Assembly (NCBI GenBank): GCA_028565635.1
Contig: JAOXYB010017608.1
Span: 1-18,651, forward strand
Length of the DNA: 18,651 nt
Direction: 5' to 3'
Origin: Phoronis ovalis
Taxonomy: Eukaryota; Phoronida; Phoronidae
Position numbers and translations under genes: made by a program. A model generated the notes under the pieces. That model was not told the DNA's origin. It did not search any database and was given only the letters and a program-made list of their open reading frames with translations. Below are positions 1 to 9,305 of this stretch, piece after piece; within the stretch, counting starts at the first letter, position 1, and every line of letters begins with the position of its first letter.

Positions 1-716
1 AAGGCCAAACCCCCCTCATATAATTTTTTTTCTAAACTCACTTTAAAAATTAATATGGGTCCAGCTCTTTTCTAGCTAAGGAAGGATGTATCACTGCAGA
101 AATAGTTTCTGTTACATGCTAAATATGACCACGAATCTACAGGATACTGGATTGTCACATTGTGCACAATTATTTTGTAGGGAAAAAATTACACGAATTT
201 GAATGAATAATCTTATATCTCTGGGGTCACAGAACAGTTTGGTACACATGTGCATTACAAGTACTGGCTACATGATCCTATACCATCAACTACTTCCAAC
301 TAAACACATTGGTGTGGTGATCTCAAAAAATATTGGAAAACCTTCAACAGATTTTAGCACTATCTGGGTCACGTAGGAAGGACTGGTGCAAGGGTGTAAT
401 TTCCATAGTTGACCAGGCACATAGAACACGATGGAAATGGTATAAAACTGGTATAAAAACCTATTAATCCAAAAACCTGATAAAAACTTTCCGTAAAGCG
501 CATGAATTTTCAGTTCGAAAAAGGGCAAGTATTTTACATTCACATGTCCCAAAAAAGGAGGTTATTTTTACCCTTCATAGCGCACGTGGATACCCCCGGC
601 CTTAGCACTTGCTGATATTTTGTAAACAAAACGAACTTAAATGCTAAGAAACCGGGAAGCTGTAACCGTAGTAAGGTAATAAAACAGTTTAAGATCGAAA
701 GTCTGCCTCTCAACAA
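1..716. other. AT-rich DNA downstream of THAP relic, no gene recognised
   Basis: No coding region can be supported. A minus-strand open frame at 286-552 has low-complexity hydrophobic composition and matches no family I recognise. The frame carrying the end of the THAP relic stays open down to 540, but its residues past about 717 look like translated non-coding DNA. Confidence 0.5.
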
Positions 717-1116
717 TTTGTTGTGTAGAAATCGTCTTACCCGTTTATGTTCTCTTTTTGCAACGGCTGATCGCTCCCGGACTTCGCTTTCGGGCATTCC
801 TGACTTTACAGACGGTAGGGCACCCTTCTTAAGTCTTTTCCGTCCACTAAATGTTTCCACACTAAATAAATCCCTCTATATTTACTGGGAACGGCGTCTC
901 AATATCTTCAGCTTTGAAATGATCGGAACAAAGCACAGTGTGCTCCGTAGCTTGACTAAACACACGCGTTGTTCGAATCCATTTTATCCATAATACTGGT
1001 ACTTTGTTGTTATTCGGTATCTTAAATAGGCAAACACCCTGCTTATACGTATTACTGCAGCCTCCAGTAACATACCGTTTCCCACAAACTCTCCTTTTTC
1101 CCATTTCAAGTGTCAT
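717..1116 (-). pseudogene. THAP-type zinc-finger gene relic (N-terminal domain)
   Basis: The THAP domain is a C2CH zinc finger that binds DNA. It is found in animal chromatin regulators and at the N-terminus of P-element and THAP9 transposases. Reading from ATG at 1116 (a second in-frame ATG is at 1104), the translation shows the GGCSN segment (Cys20), a FKIP segment with the conserved Pro34, Trp46, and the CSDHF motif (Cys63, His66). The reading stops at 862-864. It continues one frame over from about 860 with GRKRLKKGALPSV, the AVPTIF-like box that closes a THAP domain, and then a charged stretch (SEVRERSAVAKREHKR). The first zinc Cys expected about four residues before Cys20 is replaced by Tyr15 (codon TAT at 1072-1074); the only other upstream Cys is Cys11, too far away. 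The frameshift and the missing ligand indicate a decayed copy. A short intron at the frame change is possible but I see no clear GT-AG pair. Whether it came from a host gene or a transposase cannot be decided, since nothing after the domain is recognisable. Confidence 0.8.
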
Positions 1117-1509
1117 ATAATCTGCACGCTTCGAATCATCAATGGCTTTCTCTCACCCAGGCGCGAACCTCGGTATACGTCATATCCATTATATTCACGA
1201 ATTGTTCCGAGTCAAAACGAACTCGACAGGAAGTAAATAAAAGGTCAACAAAATAGCATCGGGGGTCGAATTGTGTAAAATAAAACGTAAACAAAAGTTA
1301 GATCTGATGCATTTCTTTATTTTTTTTTTGACTGAAATTTATTTTATTTAATATAAGGTATCGTAATATTCAACAGAAATATGTGTTAACACTGACTTTG
1401 CCCCTACTTCAAAGGATGTACACAACTCTAAAAGAGTTTTAGATAAACTAGCTTGACACGAGTTGAAATCCAAATTTCACTTGAAATAAATTCACTTGCT
1501 GTCTGGTGC

Positions 1510-2012
1510 CCCGGGGTGGGTGGTCAATATGAAAGTGGGTACCCATGTTCCAACATGACTTTTCAAAAAAGCCCCTAACGAAGTGAAATTCTGCAAAAAA
1601 TACACCCCTAAGGAAGTCATTTTTTTGAAAAAATACAGCCCTAAGGAAGTGGATCACGTGATACCTGAACCCTGACCTGACCAATCGTATGCCGTGTTTT
1701 TAAAGGTCATTCTCAAAATAGCATCAATTCAGGAAGTAGCTTTCATATGACGGGGAATACACATTCTGGCAAACATATTAAGTTTTCTTGACCGTATTTA
1801 CACCCCTAACGAAGTGAAATTTTAACGATTACACTGACGAAGTGAACCTTCGAAACAACACCACTTAGGAAGTGTCACACCTCTTTTCGTGATTTTAGCC
1901 AAAAAAAACAGACCCTAAGCACGTAACGTGCCGGCGGTTCGAGAAACATACCCTTTCACGCGAAATTTTGCTGGAACATGCGTACCCACTTTCATATTGA
2001 CCACCCCCCGGG
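1510..2012. mobile_element. Complete 503-bp non-autonomous DNA transposon (MITE-like) with 8-bp TSD
   Basis: The left end begins CCCGGGGTGGGTGGTCAATA. The reverse complement of the right end begins CCCGGGGGGTGGTCAATATG. The two agree over about 45 bp apart from a 2-bp length difference and a couple of substitutions, so these are terminal inverted repeats. The element is flanked by a perfect 8-bp direct repeat, TCTGGTGC (1502-1509 and 2013-2020), which is a target-site duplication. No transposase is encoded: the interior holds short tandem motifs. Eight-bp duplications are made by several superfamilies (hAT, P, Zisupton, sometimes Merlin), so the parent family is not settled by this alone. The near-identical termini point to a younger insertion than the transposase relics nearby. 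Confidence 0.9.
1572..1874 (+). repeat. Internal degenerate repeats, core CCCCTAASGAAGTG
   Basis: Inside the 503-bp element the core recurs at 1572, 1605 and 1638 with exact 33-bp spacing. It appears again at 1803, about 1831 and 1861 with spacing near 29 bp, all in one orientation. A weaker relative lies at 1911. The gap between the two groups (about 1655-1800) holds only one partial match (near 1731). Arrays like this in a non-autonomous element may be transposase-binding sites or arise by replication slippage; which applies here is not known. Confidence 0.75.
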
Positions 2013-2501
2013 TCTGGTGCACTGTGTGAAGTCTGTCTGGCTAACTGGTTTATATATTTATACATACACAGTTGATTAATTTCCTAGTAAGAATTATGTA
2101 ATGTCCTGGAACTATAAATTGTTGTCTTTGTCTGTATAACATATGGATAATATTTTTCAATCTAAAATACATTGCAGAACCAGTTTGAAAATCCATATTA
2201 ATGTATTTTTAACACACTTTTAGTAAAAACAAGGATGTTTTGTATGTTATCCTAGTTAAAAATTGTCTTTCTATCTGAAATTGAGTGTTAATTGTTTTAG
2301 TCACTTAAGGGAGCTGAAGTTGATGTGTAGAAGTTATTTCATTGTAAAATTTTGAAATTTTGGAGGAAAACTTGCGCAAAATAATCAAAAATTGCAAAAT
2401 TTTGACAAGAGCCTTATTATTTATATGTTTTAGTCATGTGCGACATGTTATGATAATGATAATGTTTTAATGAAGAAAACTGAATTATCATGACTCTATA
2501 G

Positions 2502-2925
2502 CCCCGGGGGTACTGCCATTCGAAGTCACTAAATATATATGTGCTGCCCAATAGGCCCCCTTTTTTCAGCTTGCGTATTTACCACAGAGTATGTTTTTCA
2601 CGCATTTCAAAGTTTTATTTACCAAAAGGCACGATATACTTTTCTTGTTGGATATTTGTCACAGGGTATATTTTTAAAAAATATTCGTATGAAAAATTAA
2701 AGTTCGTAAATTTTTCCATGTTTATTTACCATAGGATGTATAATTTGCAAGTGAATTTTACATAGGGTATCTATTTCGGGAGGATAATTTACAATAGCGT
2801 ACATTTTTCATGTTTTTTTCATTTACGACAGGGTATAGATTTGGTGATCTTTATTTCCCACAGGGTCAGGGTTTTTTACCCTGGGCCGCACACCCATACC
2901 AACTGTTCTGTCAAGTACCCCTGGG
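2502..2925. mobile_element. Complete 424-bp non-autonomous DNA transposon (MITE-like) with 8-bp TSD
   Basis: The left end is CCCCGGGGGTACT. The reverse complement of the right end is CCCAGGGGTACTT, so about 13 bp of terminal repeat matches with small differences. Further in, a shared subterminal motif (TGTGCTGCCCA on the left, TGTGCGGCCCA on the inverted right) shows that the inverted similarity runs about 45 bp at reduced identity. A perfect 8-bp duplication, CTCTATAG, flanks it at 2494-2501 and 2926-2933. There is no coding capacity: the open frame at 2541-2765 is a by-product of the internal repeats. Its termini and duplication length resemble the element at 1510-2012, but the interior sequence differs. 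Confidence 0.87.
2578..2876 (+). repeat. Internal degenerate repeats, core TTTACCACAGGGTATATTTT
   Basis: About eight same-orientation copies of a motif of the form TTACCAYAGGGTATR plus a T-run start near 2579, 2619, 2655, 2725, 2757, 2788, 2822 and 2855. Most intervals are 31-40 bp, and one 70-bp gap suggests a lost copy. The array fills most of the 424-bp element and gives it an internal period similar to that of the 503-bp element. Confidence 0.75.
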
Positions 2926-2933
2926 CTCTATAG

Positions 2934-5699
2934 TTTAGTTATTAGTATGTGGTGCTCTATGCAGTGGATATATAATCGCTTTGACAAATCTGTATATACC
3001 CGCATACACAAAGTATTCAATCCGGCTTAGATAAACTGTTTAAGCTCTATATGTCTGCATGGTTAGCGAATCTGTTCACATGATGAATTTGATTTGGTTT
3101 GAAATTCAAGCCAACTTGGGTAGAAGGTTTAGCCAAACCGAACATAGTCAATCTCAAATATGTGTTTGTTTGATTATATATTTTACCCATCCTATTTAAG
3201 AGTAACTGGTATATGGTGATAAAATTAAAAGGTTTAAATTGCTTTGTTCATAAAAAAATGACTGAACAACTTAAAGCAATCCCTCAATACTCTGGCTTAA
3301 TTACTACCCTTTAAACAAGCTACTCGATCATCACAGGCTTATATCCCAAATCTGTATTTATTTATTTCAGTCTGTGTTAAAATTGGAAATATTAAACTAA
3401 ATACAGGTTTTGGCAACTAAGCTGCAGCTTATAATTCCTCAACAGTACCAGTAAAATGCCTTTGTGTCTTTGTGTCATGATTGTAATGCAACCTGTTTGT
3501 CCAACAAAATCATTAAAGGGTGGAATGTGTTAATTAAATGTATTGGTATTAAGAAGATTTATAAGTGTAGCTTTGAGTATTTCTATTATGTAACAAAGTC
3601 CTTAGTATTATAAAAGATGGCACATCAGATAAATCACTTTGATATTAAGTAAAGAGTTTGATAATGAGTAAAGATTTTGATATCAAGATAATGACACTAA
3701 TTAATACATTTTAAACAAATTTAAAATTTTACCCCCTCCAAAAGTGTCCGAGGAAATGTGGATGTGTATTTGAATGCTGAATAATAAGCAAATAGAAGTA
3801 TTTTATAATAATTGCTTGTGTTCGTTAAGTGAGTCGGTCACTATGACAAACTAACTCAACAGTGTTGTCAATGTTTACAACAAGCATCTAATTCTCACCA
3901 GCTGAAAAGCTCATGCACTAATTAAGGCCAATATCTCCAACAAGCAACATTCTCAGCTGGGGGTACACACGGAGTTGTTTACAACCGACCGAATGTCTAC
4001 TTTGTATCTAGTATAAGCTACTGTTTTAATTAAAAGATTCAATTTCAATATTTTTTTTTTCTCAAGCATACCCATCATAGTGAAAAAAATTCAGACAGAA
4101 GACAGGTGTTACAGATGAGTAAACTGCTTCTTTATAACAGCTTGTACACATTCACAAAGTACAACCAAGCATTTTTTTTCCATTTGTTCCTTTTAAGATG
4201 GAATTTGAATGCACAAGAATGGTCTTAAACAAGACAGACAACTATATTTTGAATGTATACTGTATGAGTCCCAAACTTGCTTACATAACATTTTAATAAT
4301 GGACTCTTTGTTTGTGAATAAGTTAATTGTAAAATACCTAATTAGACATAATTTTTGTGGATTTAACTGTTACTGAACCATGACCAAAAAACATCAAATT
4401 AGTTTGTGTATGCATTTACTTTAACTTGAAAAACTGGAACTGGTCTTTTGCTTGCATTTCAATACACATTTTTCTGACATGCCATCAATAAAAAAAAATT
4501 TGATCTCTGTATACCCTATTACAGAATCAATTTACCTTTCTGAATGATTTGGGATGCTTTATTAGGAAAGGGGTAGCATGTATGTATAATAAAGACAGAA
4601 AATCGTGTAGAGAATACATTTAATTTACATATTATTTCAGTAAAGATCATATACACACCACAGCAAGGTACATTAACTGTTACATAATAGTTGCCTACAT
4701 TACAGGAAACAACAATTCAACTATTATGGGCTTCCTTTTTCTAAAAATAAACTCATCCTAATTGATTGTGTTTATACAGACATAGCCTGTTTACCAGTCT
4801 GTTTACCAGTCTGTTTACTTGTCTGGGTCAAGCTAGTATCTGTTGTGACCAGACATTTCTAAAGCTATAACTAAAGTTACTACTAAAAGTAGAGATATTA
4901 GTAGACACTACTTTATTTGAAACTTAAGGCAGTACTATAGAATGGGTATTTTTGAAAGCTAGGGATTTAATCAATTTAAGCAAAAGCCTATTAATAAAAA
5001 AAAAGTTTTGAGACGAAATGAAAAGTCTCAAATCACTTGAAACTGAGTTATGACTGTAAATAATTTTAATCGTAATACCCACCCGTAGCGCCCATGATAG
5101 ATTATCTCATTTAGTCTCTGTCAACCAAATACAGCTCTCACATATGTATTCTTTCCTCTGCAAAATAATAATATTTACTTGCAACAACGTTATAGAAGTA
5201 AATATAATGCTTCAGGAAAAATATTTGCAACGATATAAGCTGTTTGTTTTAAGGCGAAAACGTTAGTAACCCTTTGAGGACCGTCTCAGGATATACAAGT
5301 GTGTACAGACCATTCTACCCAAACATTCAGTAGACTTCAATAAAACTTATGTAAACATATAAGAAGCACCGGTAATGTGGATCATGGGAGTACCTGTATA
5401 TCATTGACCAGACTTAATGATTTATAATGTCTGTTTTTAGCTGATGCAAAAAAAGTGAATAGTACAAATACACTGCAGTTACAACATAGAAGAGTTGACA
5501 GCTCTAGTTGATAAATGCGTGCCCCAATCTTTAACAAATATTATTAACTGTCCATTTAGAAATTATAAGGTGCATGTCTGTGCATTGGCAAAAGATTGGC
5601 CGCATTGCACAGATCGAACTTGACGAATGCACTAACATGTTTACAAAAGTTAAACATTAGTTCACTCAAATGTTTTTAGTACGCAACAATGGACTTTAA
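2934..5699. other. Long AT-rich stretch without recognisable genes
   Basis: Both strands are broken by frequent stops and no protein family is recognisable. Minor structure only: a short TTTGATATTAAGTAAAGA-like pair around 3640-3680, a three-unit 12-mer at 4787-4822, and several A or T runs. No element ends with target-site duplications were found by eye. Confidence 0.5.
4787..4822 (+). repeat. Three tandem 12-bp units, CTGTTTACCAGT
   Basis: Two perfect units (4787-4798 and 4799-4810) are followed by a third with two changes (4811-4822). This is an ordinary short tandem repeat with no attached gene. Confidence 0.85.
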
Positions 5700-6426
5700 G
5701 CTAGTGATGATTTCGAAAATTTAGTTTCAAGTTTTCATAATTTGCGCATGAATGAGGAACTTTTGAGCAAAATACGTGGTGATATTTTATCATTTGTTAG
5801 TAATGTTGATAGCATTTTAGTCTCTCAATTGCACAGATTCTTTATTACAATTATTTGAAGACATTCTCCAACTTTCAAAGGACACCAAATCAAAAGAGTC
5901 AAAGAATTGCGACCAGGAACTCACAGAGAATGACAATGTAGTTATTTATCATATTGCCGGTTACTTGATCAGAACTGTGCCAAAGAAATGTTCAAAATCA
6001 TTTGCAGATATCAAACAAGTATGTGAGCACTGTACTGATTGATAATGATACAGATCATCAAAATTGTATTTATCAAGCGATACAGTGCATGGACAAAAAA
6101 CTATCTAGGGGTGGCTTGCCCCATCCATCTGACGACTTCTTTTTGCTGAACGGACATTTTGAATTGGTAGTACCCAAATATGTTGATTTAGAAAAGTTGA
6201 ATTCAAAATCTCTATGTAAAGATTTCCTGACAGAGAAAATAATGGAAGATTGCTGTTGTCAAAATGTACTGGAACAAGATTTATAAGTCTGTTCCAAATC
6301 TCAGTGTGACCGTTATCGAGAAGTTTGTTCGATTGTTTAAGGGGCTTTGCTATACCTAAGTACGTAAAAAGCAACTTGCTAAAATCAACCAAAATGAGAA
6401 ACTTCAAAAAACAAATCTCAGCGTAA
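5700..6426 (+). pseudogene. DNA-transposase C-terminal tail, frameshifted relic (P-element/THAP9-like or hAT-like)
   Basis: Protein-like sequence continues through a series of frames. Frame 3 from 5700 contains NEELLSKIRGDILSFVSNVD. Frame 1, about 5821-6042, contains IYHIAGYLIRTV and ends at CEHCTD followed by TGA. Frame 2, about 6035-6286, contains SRGGLPHPSDDFFLL. Frame 3, about 6243-6359, contains SVPNLSVTVIEKFVRLF. Frame 1, about 6355-6426, contains KYVKSNLLKSTKMRNFKKQI. The order IAGYL, then a Cys-x2-Cys pair, then GGLxxPS, then a hydrophobic-basic tail follows the C-terminal layout I associate with cut-and-paste transposases of the P/THAP9 and hAT types. At least four frame changes show it is dead. 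No start codon or catalytic domain is present upstream. An AATAAA follows at 6490. I am confident it is a transposase-type tail, less so about the superfamily. Confidence 0.68.
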
Positions 6427-6489
6427 AAGTTTAAAGGACTTGTCAAACCAATAGTTCATGTGTAAAAGTGTTCATATTTAGAGTATGCA

Positions 6490-6495
6490 AATAAA
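6490..6495 (+). promoter_or_regulatory. AATAAA polyadenylation-signal-like hexamer
   Basis: The hexamer lies 64 bp after the last readable codon of the plus-strand transposase tail, a plausible distance for its former 3' end. In AT-rich DNA such hexamers occur by chance, so this is a weak call. Confidence 0.3.
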
Positions 6496-6762
6496 TGTAT
6501 ATAAATATTATTGCACTGTTTTTTTTCATGTATCTACAGTCTTGGTGCGGATCTAGGATTTATCAAAACAGGACTACTTGTTCGAGAGAGAAATGCAACT
6601 GAAAGTTTGAAAAAAACATCTCTTATGAAAATCCTGGGTCAGCTCCTTAGAATAGAATACAAAGATAATGTGTCTACATTTAAGACTTTTTTTTTTTGCA
6701 GTAATAATTATGAAGTCAAACAAAACTAGAATTCTTATGATATATAACTGATTTATTGTGAC

Positions 6763-6794
6763 TAGCAAAACGTTATTCTAATAACGTTTTGCTA
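6763..6794. repeat. Perfect inverted repeat, 15-bp arms, 2-bp loop
   Basis: The arm TAGCAAAACGTTATT (6763-6777) is followed by CT and then the exact reverse complement AATAACGTTTTGCTA (6780-6794). It sits between the plus-strand transposase tail and the minus-strand transposase core. A perfect, nearly loopless palindrome of this length is unusual in the window. It could be an inversion junction, the joined ends of two elements, or a cruciform-prone site. Confidence 0.9.
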
Positions 6795-6994
6795 AAACAA
6801 AGAAAATGTAATGAAGATTTTTAAAATACACAATGTCTTAAACTATGCCACTGAGTGACTAACTCCGCAAAACTCAACAAGATTTTTTGTCTCATAAATT
6901 GCACATACGCCGAAATAAAACAGTGATTTATATACACGTGCAAAGTTATCATAAAAATGCAAACACAACATTATTAACCAAAACAACACCTTGT

Positions 6995-7673
6995 TCAGTA
7001 CCTTCGAGACAAAGAGGCATTATCTATTTGACGATTAACATTATGTCCTAAGCAACCAATTCTGTGTAATTGTGCCATACTGTGTTGAACTTGCTGCACG
7101 GTGGGGTTGTCGTTCGCCCTGCTCTTATGCCTATTGTGTCCAAAATGTTGCTCCAGTGGATCTTGGTTAAAGTTAGCAGTAAGTACAAAAGTATCCCCAT
7201 TTTCTAACAAAAAAACCATAAGCTCTGTTACTGAACGAATGACTAAGCTTCATTTTTTGTTTATCAGCTTGAGTGAAATTACCCCTTCTATTTTCAACAG
7301 TATGCCTCCATTCTTGAAAATAACCCAAACAGTCGTTCAACAACCACGCTGGTCGTACATCATATGCATTTAGATTGTTGTTCTGTACACGCTGACCTGC
7401 GTACAAATTCCGTGTATTCAAACAGTCAAAAACCTTGTTAACAGTACAAATAAACTTCACAGTGGCACTAACTTCGTCGCCATAATAACAATCCAAAGTA
7501 TTTGCGACACTTTCACTCATTACCTGCACAGCTAGACTGACTTTCATATAAGAAAATGCTGTTAAATCTATATGAGACCTGGTGAGCTTCGGACATAGGT
7601 TATACATATTATTTTCACAATTATGTTGTTCATAAAGAACACTCGTACTGCAACAAGGCTTAGCGTTAAAATC
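6995..7673 (-). pseudogene. P-element/THAP9-like transposase core relic
   Basis: P-superfamily transposases cut and paste DNA with an RNase H-fold catalytic domain. The minus-strand frame is open from 7673 (just after a TAG at 7674-7676), although its first ATG is at 7607. It reads KLTRSHIDLTAFSYMKVSLA, then QVMSESVAN, then FDCLNTRN, then GNFTQADKQKMKLSH. These blocks, in this order, are typical of the part of P/THAP9-like transposases leading into the C-terminal catalytic region. After about 7241 the family-like sequence moves one frame (IRSVTELMVFLLENG, FVLTANFNQDPLEQHFG, NDNPTVQQ). NQDPLExxFG is the most conserved block of the family's C-terminal half. The original frame dies at 7173 and the second ends at 6995. 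Some residues appear lost at the frame change, so it looks like a small deletion. About 225 codons remain of a protein that is usually several times longer. The upstream catalytic part and N-terminal THAP domain are not found next to it. It is a relic, not an active gene. Confidence 0.9.
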
Positions 7674-9040
7674 CTAAATAAGTCTAAATATTTGGAAAAA
7701 GCATATGGAACTAAGGTGGGGACAACTTGAAGAAGAAAACAACTAGTTTGTTATTCATGGATTCATTTACTGAACGCTTAGTTTCCGTCACATTCAACTC
7801 TGGAAACATTGTTTTCTTGGGAGACAATTACTCATGACGTACGTAAAGTGAGAACTAGATTCAGAACCAAATTCAGGTTCGAAAAAATAAAATCAAAATA
7901 TCCTCAATGGCAGGTATATATTTGATAAAGAACCACAACTTTTCACGATTTTTTTTTGTTTCCACTGCTTTTTTGCTTGAAGTGAAGATTTCCAAACGAT
8001 TTTTCTGAATATATCCACGGGTTTATAGAAGAAAAACGAAATTGCAAGTGACATTAGTTATAAAACGTTCTTCATATATACCTGGAATACTCACAAAAAA
8101 ATGTTGCTAAGCAACTAAATATCCTCCCATAGCGAACAAATGTGAGGCCGCAACGTGCGGGCTTAGTTTATTTTTAATTTGATTATGAATCTGGTTCTGG
8201 GGATAAAAAAGTTGTTCACCTCAAAATGCTAATAAATTGGTGATGTTAACAGATTTCACGAAAAATTATCCCAGATAACACCAACTACGCAAATATGCCA
8301 ACTTTATAGTTTGAATCTTTGAATCTTTTGAATAGTTTACCGTACGCCAGCTTTACGTTCTTTTGGTCGTTTTAAGGGTTTCCCTGCTCCGTCTCAGGTG
8401 AAATGTACCTTAAGACTAGCTTTACTTTTGGAAAGTACCTTTTTTCCAGCGTTCCACCTTTTCTGTCTAATCTTCTCAGGTTCTTCTTTAAAACCTTTTG
8501 GCCTGTCTTGAACTCCTGTAATTTGAAAATATGTATAATTCATATCATAACTAAAAAGAAGAATTTGAGCATAAATAAAATTTAAATAATGAATAAAAAT
8601 ATCTGTTTATAAGAGCCTACACTAGTACTCTCTACTATTGTTGTTGGTTACTGGTGGGACTCGAAACAGCAAGAGTTTCAGTATTTACATTTATTTCAAA
8701 TAAACCTTTGCATTCAAATCAATTTTATAATTGGCATGTGTGTAAAACACCCACATTGGATATTTTTATACCTTGCCTTTTATCATTTAATTTATTAAAA
8801 TAAATAAACAAAAATAAAATACATGTAAAATGAAGTAATAATGCTCTAATACAATAAGTTATATCAGGATTCAAACCCACGCCCTTAATTGTTGATGTAA
8901 ATACGAGCTCAATGCTTGCTTACCTGTTACCTGCTGTTACTCCTAGACCATGGTGGGTTGCTGCTAATCCATCTCGAATTTTGGTGCATTTATTACTGAG
9001 AAATAAATGAGACGCTTTGCACATATACACAATGTGTATA
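7674..9040. other. Gene-free AT-rich region upstream of transposase relic
   Basis: On the minus strand this is where the rest of the transposase should lie, but frames are closed and I recognise no further blocks. It contains the GTTGCTAAGCAAC palindrome (8103-8115) and two short stretches resembling a tRNA B box in reverse orientation (around 8652 and 8867) without a matching A box. The open frame at 8403-8585 has no family features. Confidence 0.5.
8103..8115. promoter_or_regulatory. GTTGCTAAGCAAC palindrome resembling an RFX X-box
   Basis: Two 6-bp arms (GTTGCT and AGCAAC) flank a single A. RFX-family factors bind imperfect palindromes of the GTNRCC-N(0-3)-RGYAAC type, and this is close to that form. 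No gene start is visible nearby, so a function is not supported: the match may be chance. Confidence 0.25.
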
Positions 9041-9262
9041 TATCAAGTCCTAGATCGATTGATTGACCTAGGACTCTATAGATCCACGGTCCTAGGACAA
9101 TGACCGAGGTCCTAGGACTCTGTATCCAGACTCCCAGGGCACTAAGCAGAACCCCAGGACAATAATGTTCGTCATAGGTGTACTGAAAACGCGAGTCCGC
9201 CCATTTTCAAAGAGGACGCTAGGTCTCAGATATCTAAAACCTAGTGTCCTAGGACGCTATAG
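9041..9262. repeat. Cluster of CCTAGGAC palindromic motifs
   Basis: Perfect CCTAGGAC occurs at 9067-9074, 9091-9098, 9111-9118 and 9248-9255. Two of these lie in a 20-bp tandem period (GGTCCTAGGACAATGACCGA and its neighbour). Degenerate relatives are scattered at about 9047, 9219, 9241, 9628 and 9668. The clustering suggests the interior of an unrecognised repeat element spanning roughly 9040-9690, but I cannot define its ends. Confidence 0.6.
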
Positions 9263-9288
9263 GAAAGGTGGGACACTTTGTTTACATC

Positions 9289-9305
9289 AAAATGGCTGCC
9301 ATCTT
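9289..9305. repeat. AAAATGGCTGCCATCTT imperfect palindrome (head-to-head YY1-like sites)
   Basis: AAAATGGC on the plus strand and AAGATGGC on the minus strand (9305-9298) share a central T. AANATGGC is the core of the YY1 site. The pairing and surrounding CAAAATGGCTGCCATCTTGG look like a repeat-borne motif. There is no adjacent gene. Confidence 0.4.

Larger units (their letters stand above)
6427..6994. other. Spacer between two oppositely oriented transposase relics
   Basis: It contains the AATAAA at 6490, a short exon-like open frame from about 6540 to 6729 preceded by a T-rich tract and CTACAG, a second T-run ending in TTGCAG at 6701, and the palindrome at 6763-6794. No recognised protein is encoded. 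Confidence 0.45.

Noticed and set aside
286-552. Minus-strand 88-residue open frame
   Set aside because: Composition is hydrophobic and irregular, no motif is recognised, and it lies in a different setting from the THAP relic. It reads as chance.
968-979. GTTCGAATCC, a tRNA T-loop-like sequence
   Set aside because: It lies inside the THAP coding relic and no tRNA fold surrounds it.
718-993. Plus-strand 91-residue open frame
   Set aside because: It is the opposite strand of the THAP relic, where the minus-strand reading has clear family motifs.
2541-2765. Open frame within the second MITE-like element
   Set aside because: It is produced by the internal 33-bp-type repeats being free of stops in one frame; no protein features.
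4938-5082. GGGTATT and AATACCC as possible terminal inverted repeats of a small element
   Set aside because: Only about 8 bp matches and no target-site duplication is seen.
6105-6446. Minus-strand 113-residue open frame
   Set aside because: It is the shadow of the plus-strand transposase tail, which has recognisable blocks.
7101-7373. Plus-strand 90-residue open frame
   Set aside because: It is the shadow of the P/THAP9-like transposase core on the minus strand.
8640-8960. Possible tRNA-derived SINE on the minus strand (B-box-like sequences at about 8652-8663 and 8867-8877)
   Set aside because: Each has one mismatch to the B box and neither has a convincing A box or cloverleaf upstream at the right distance.
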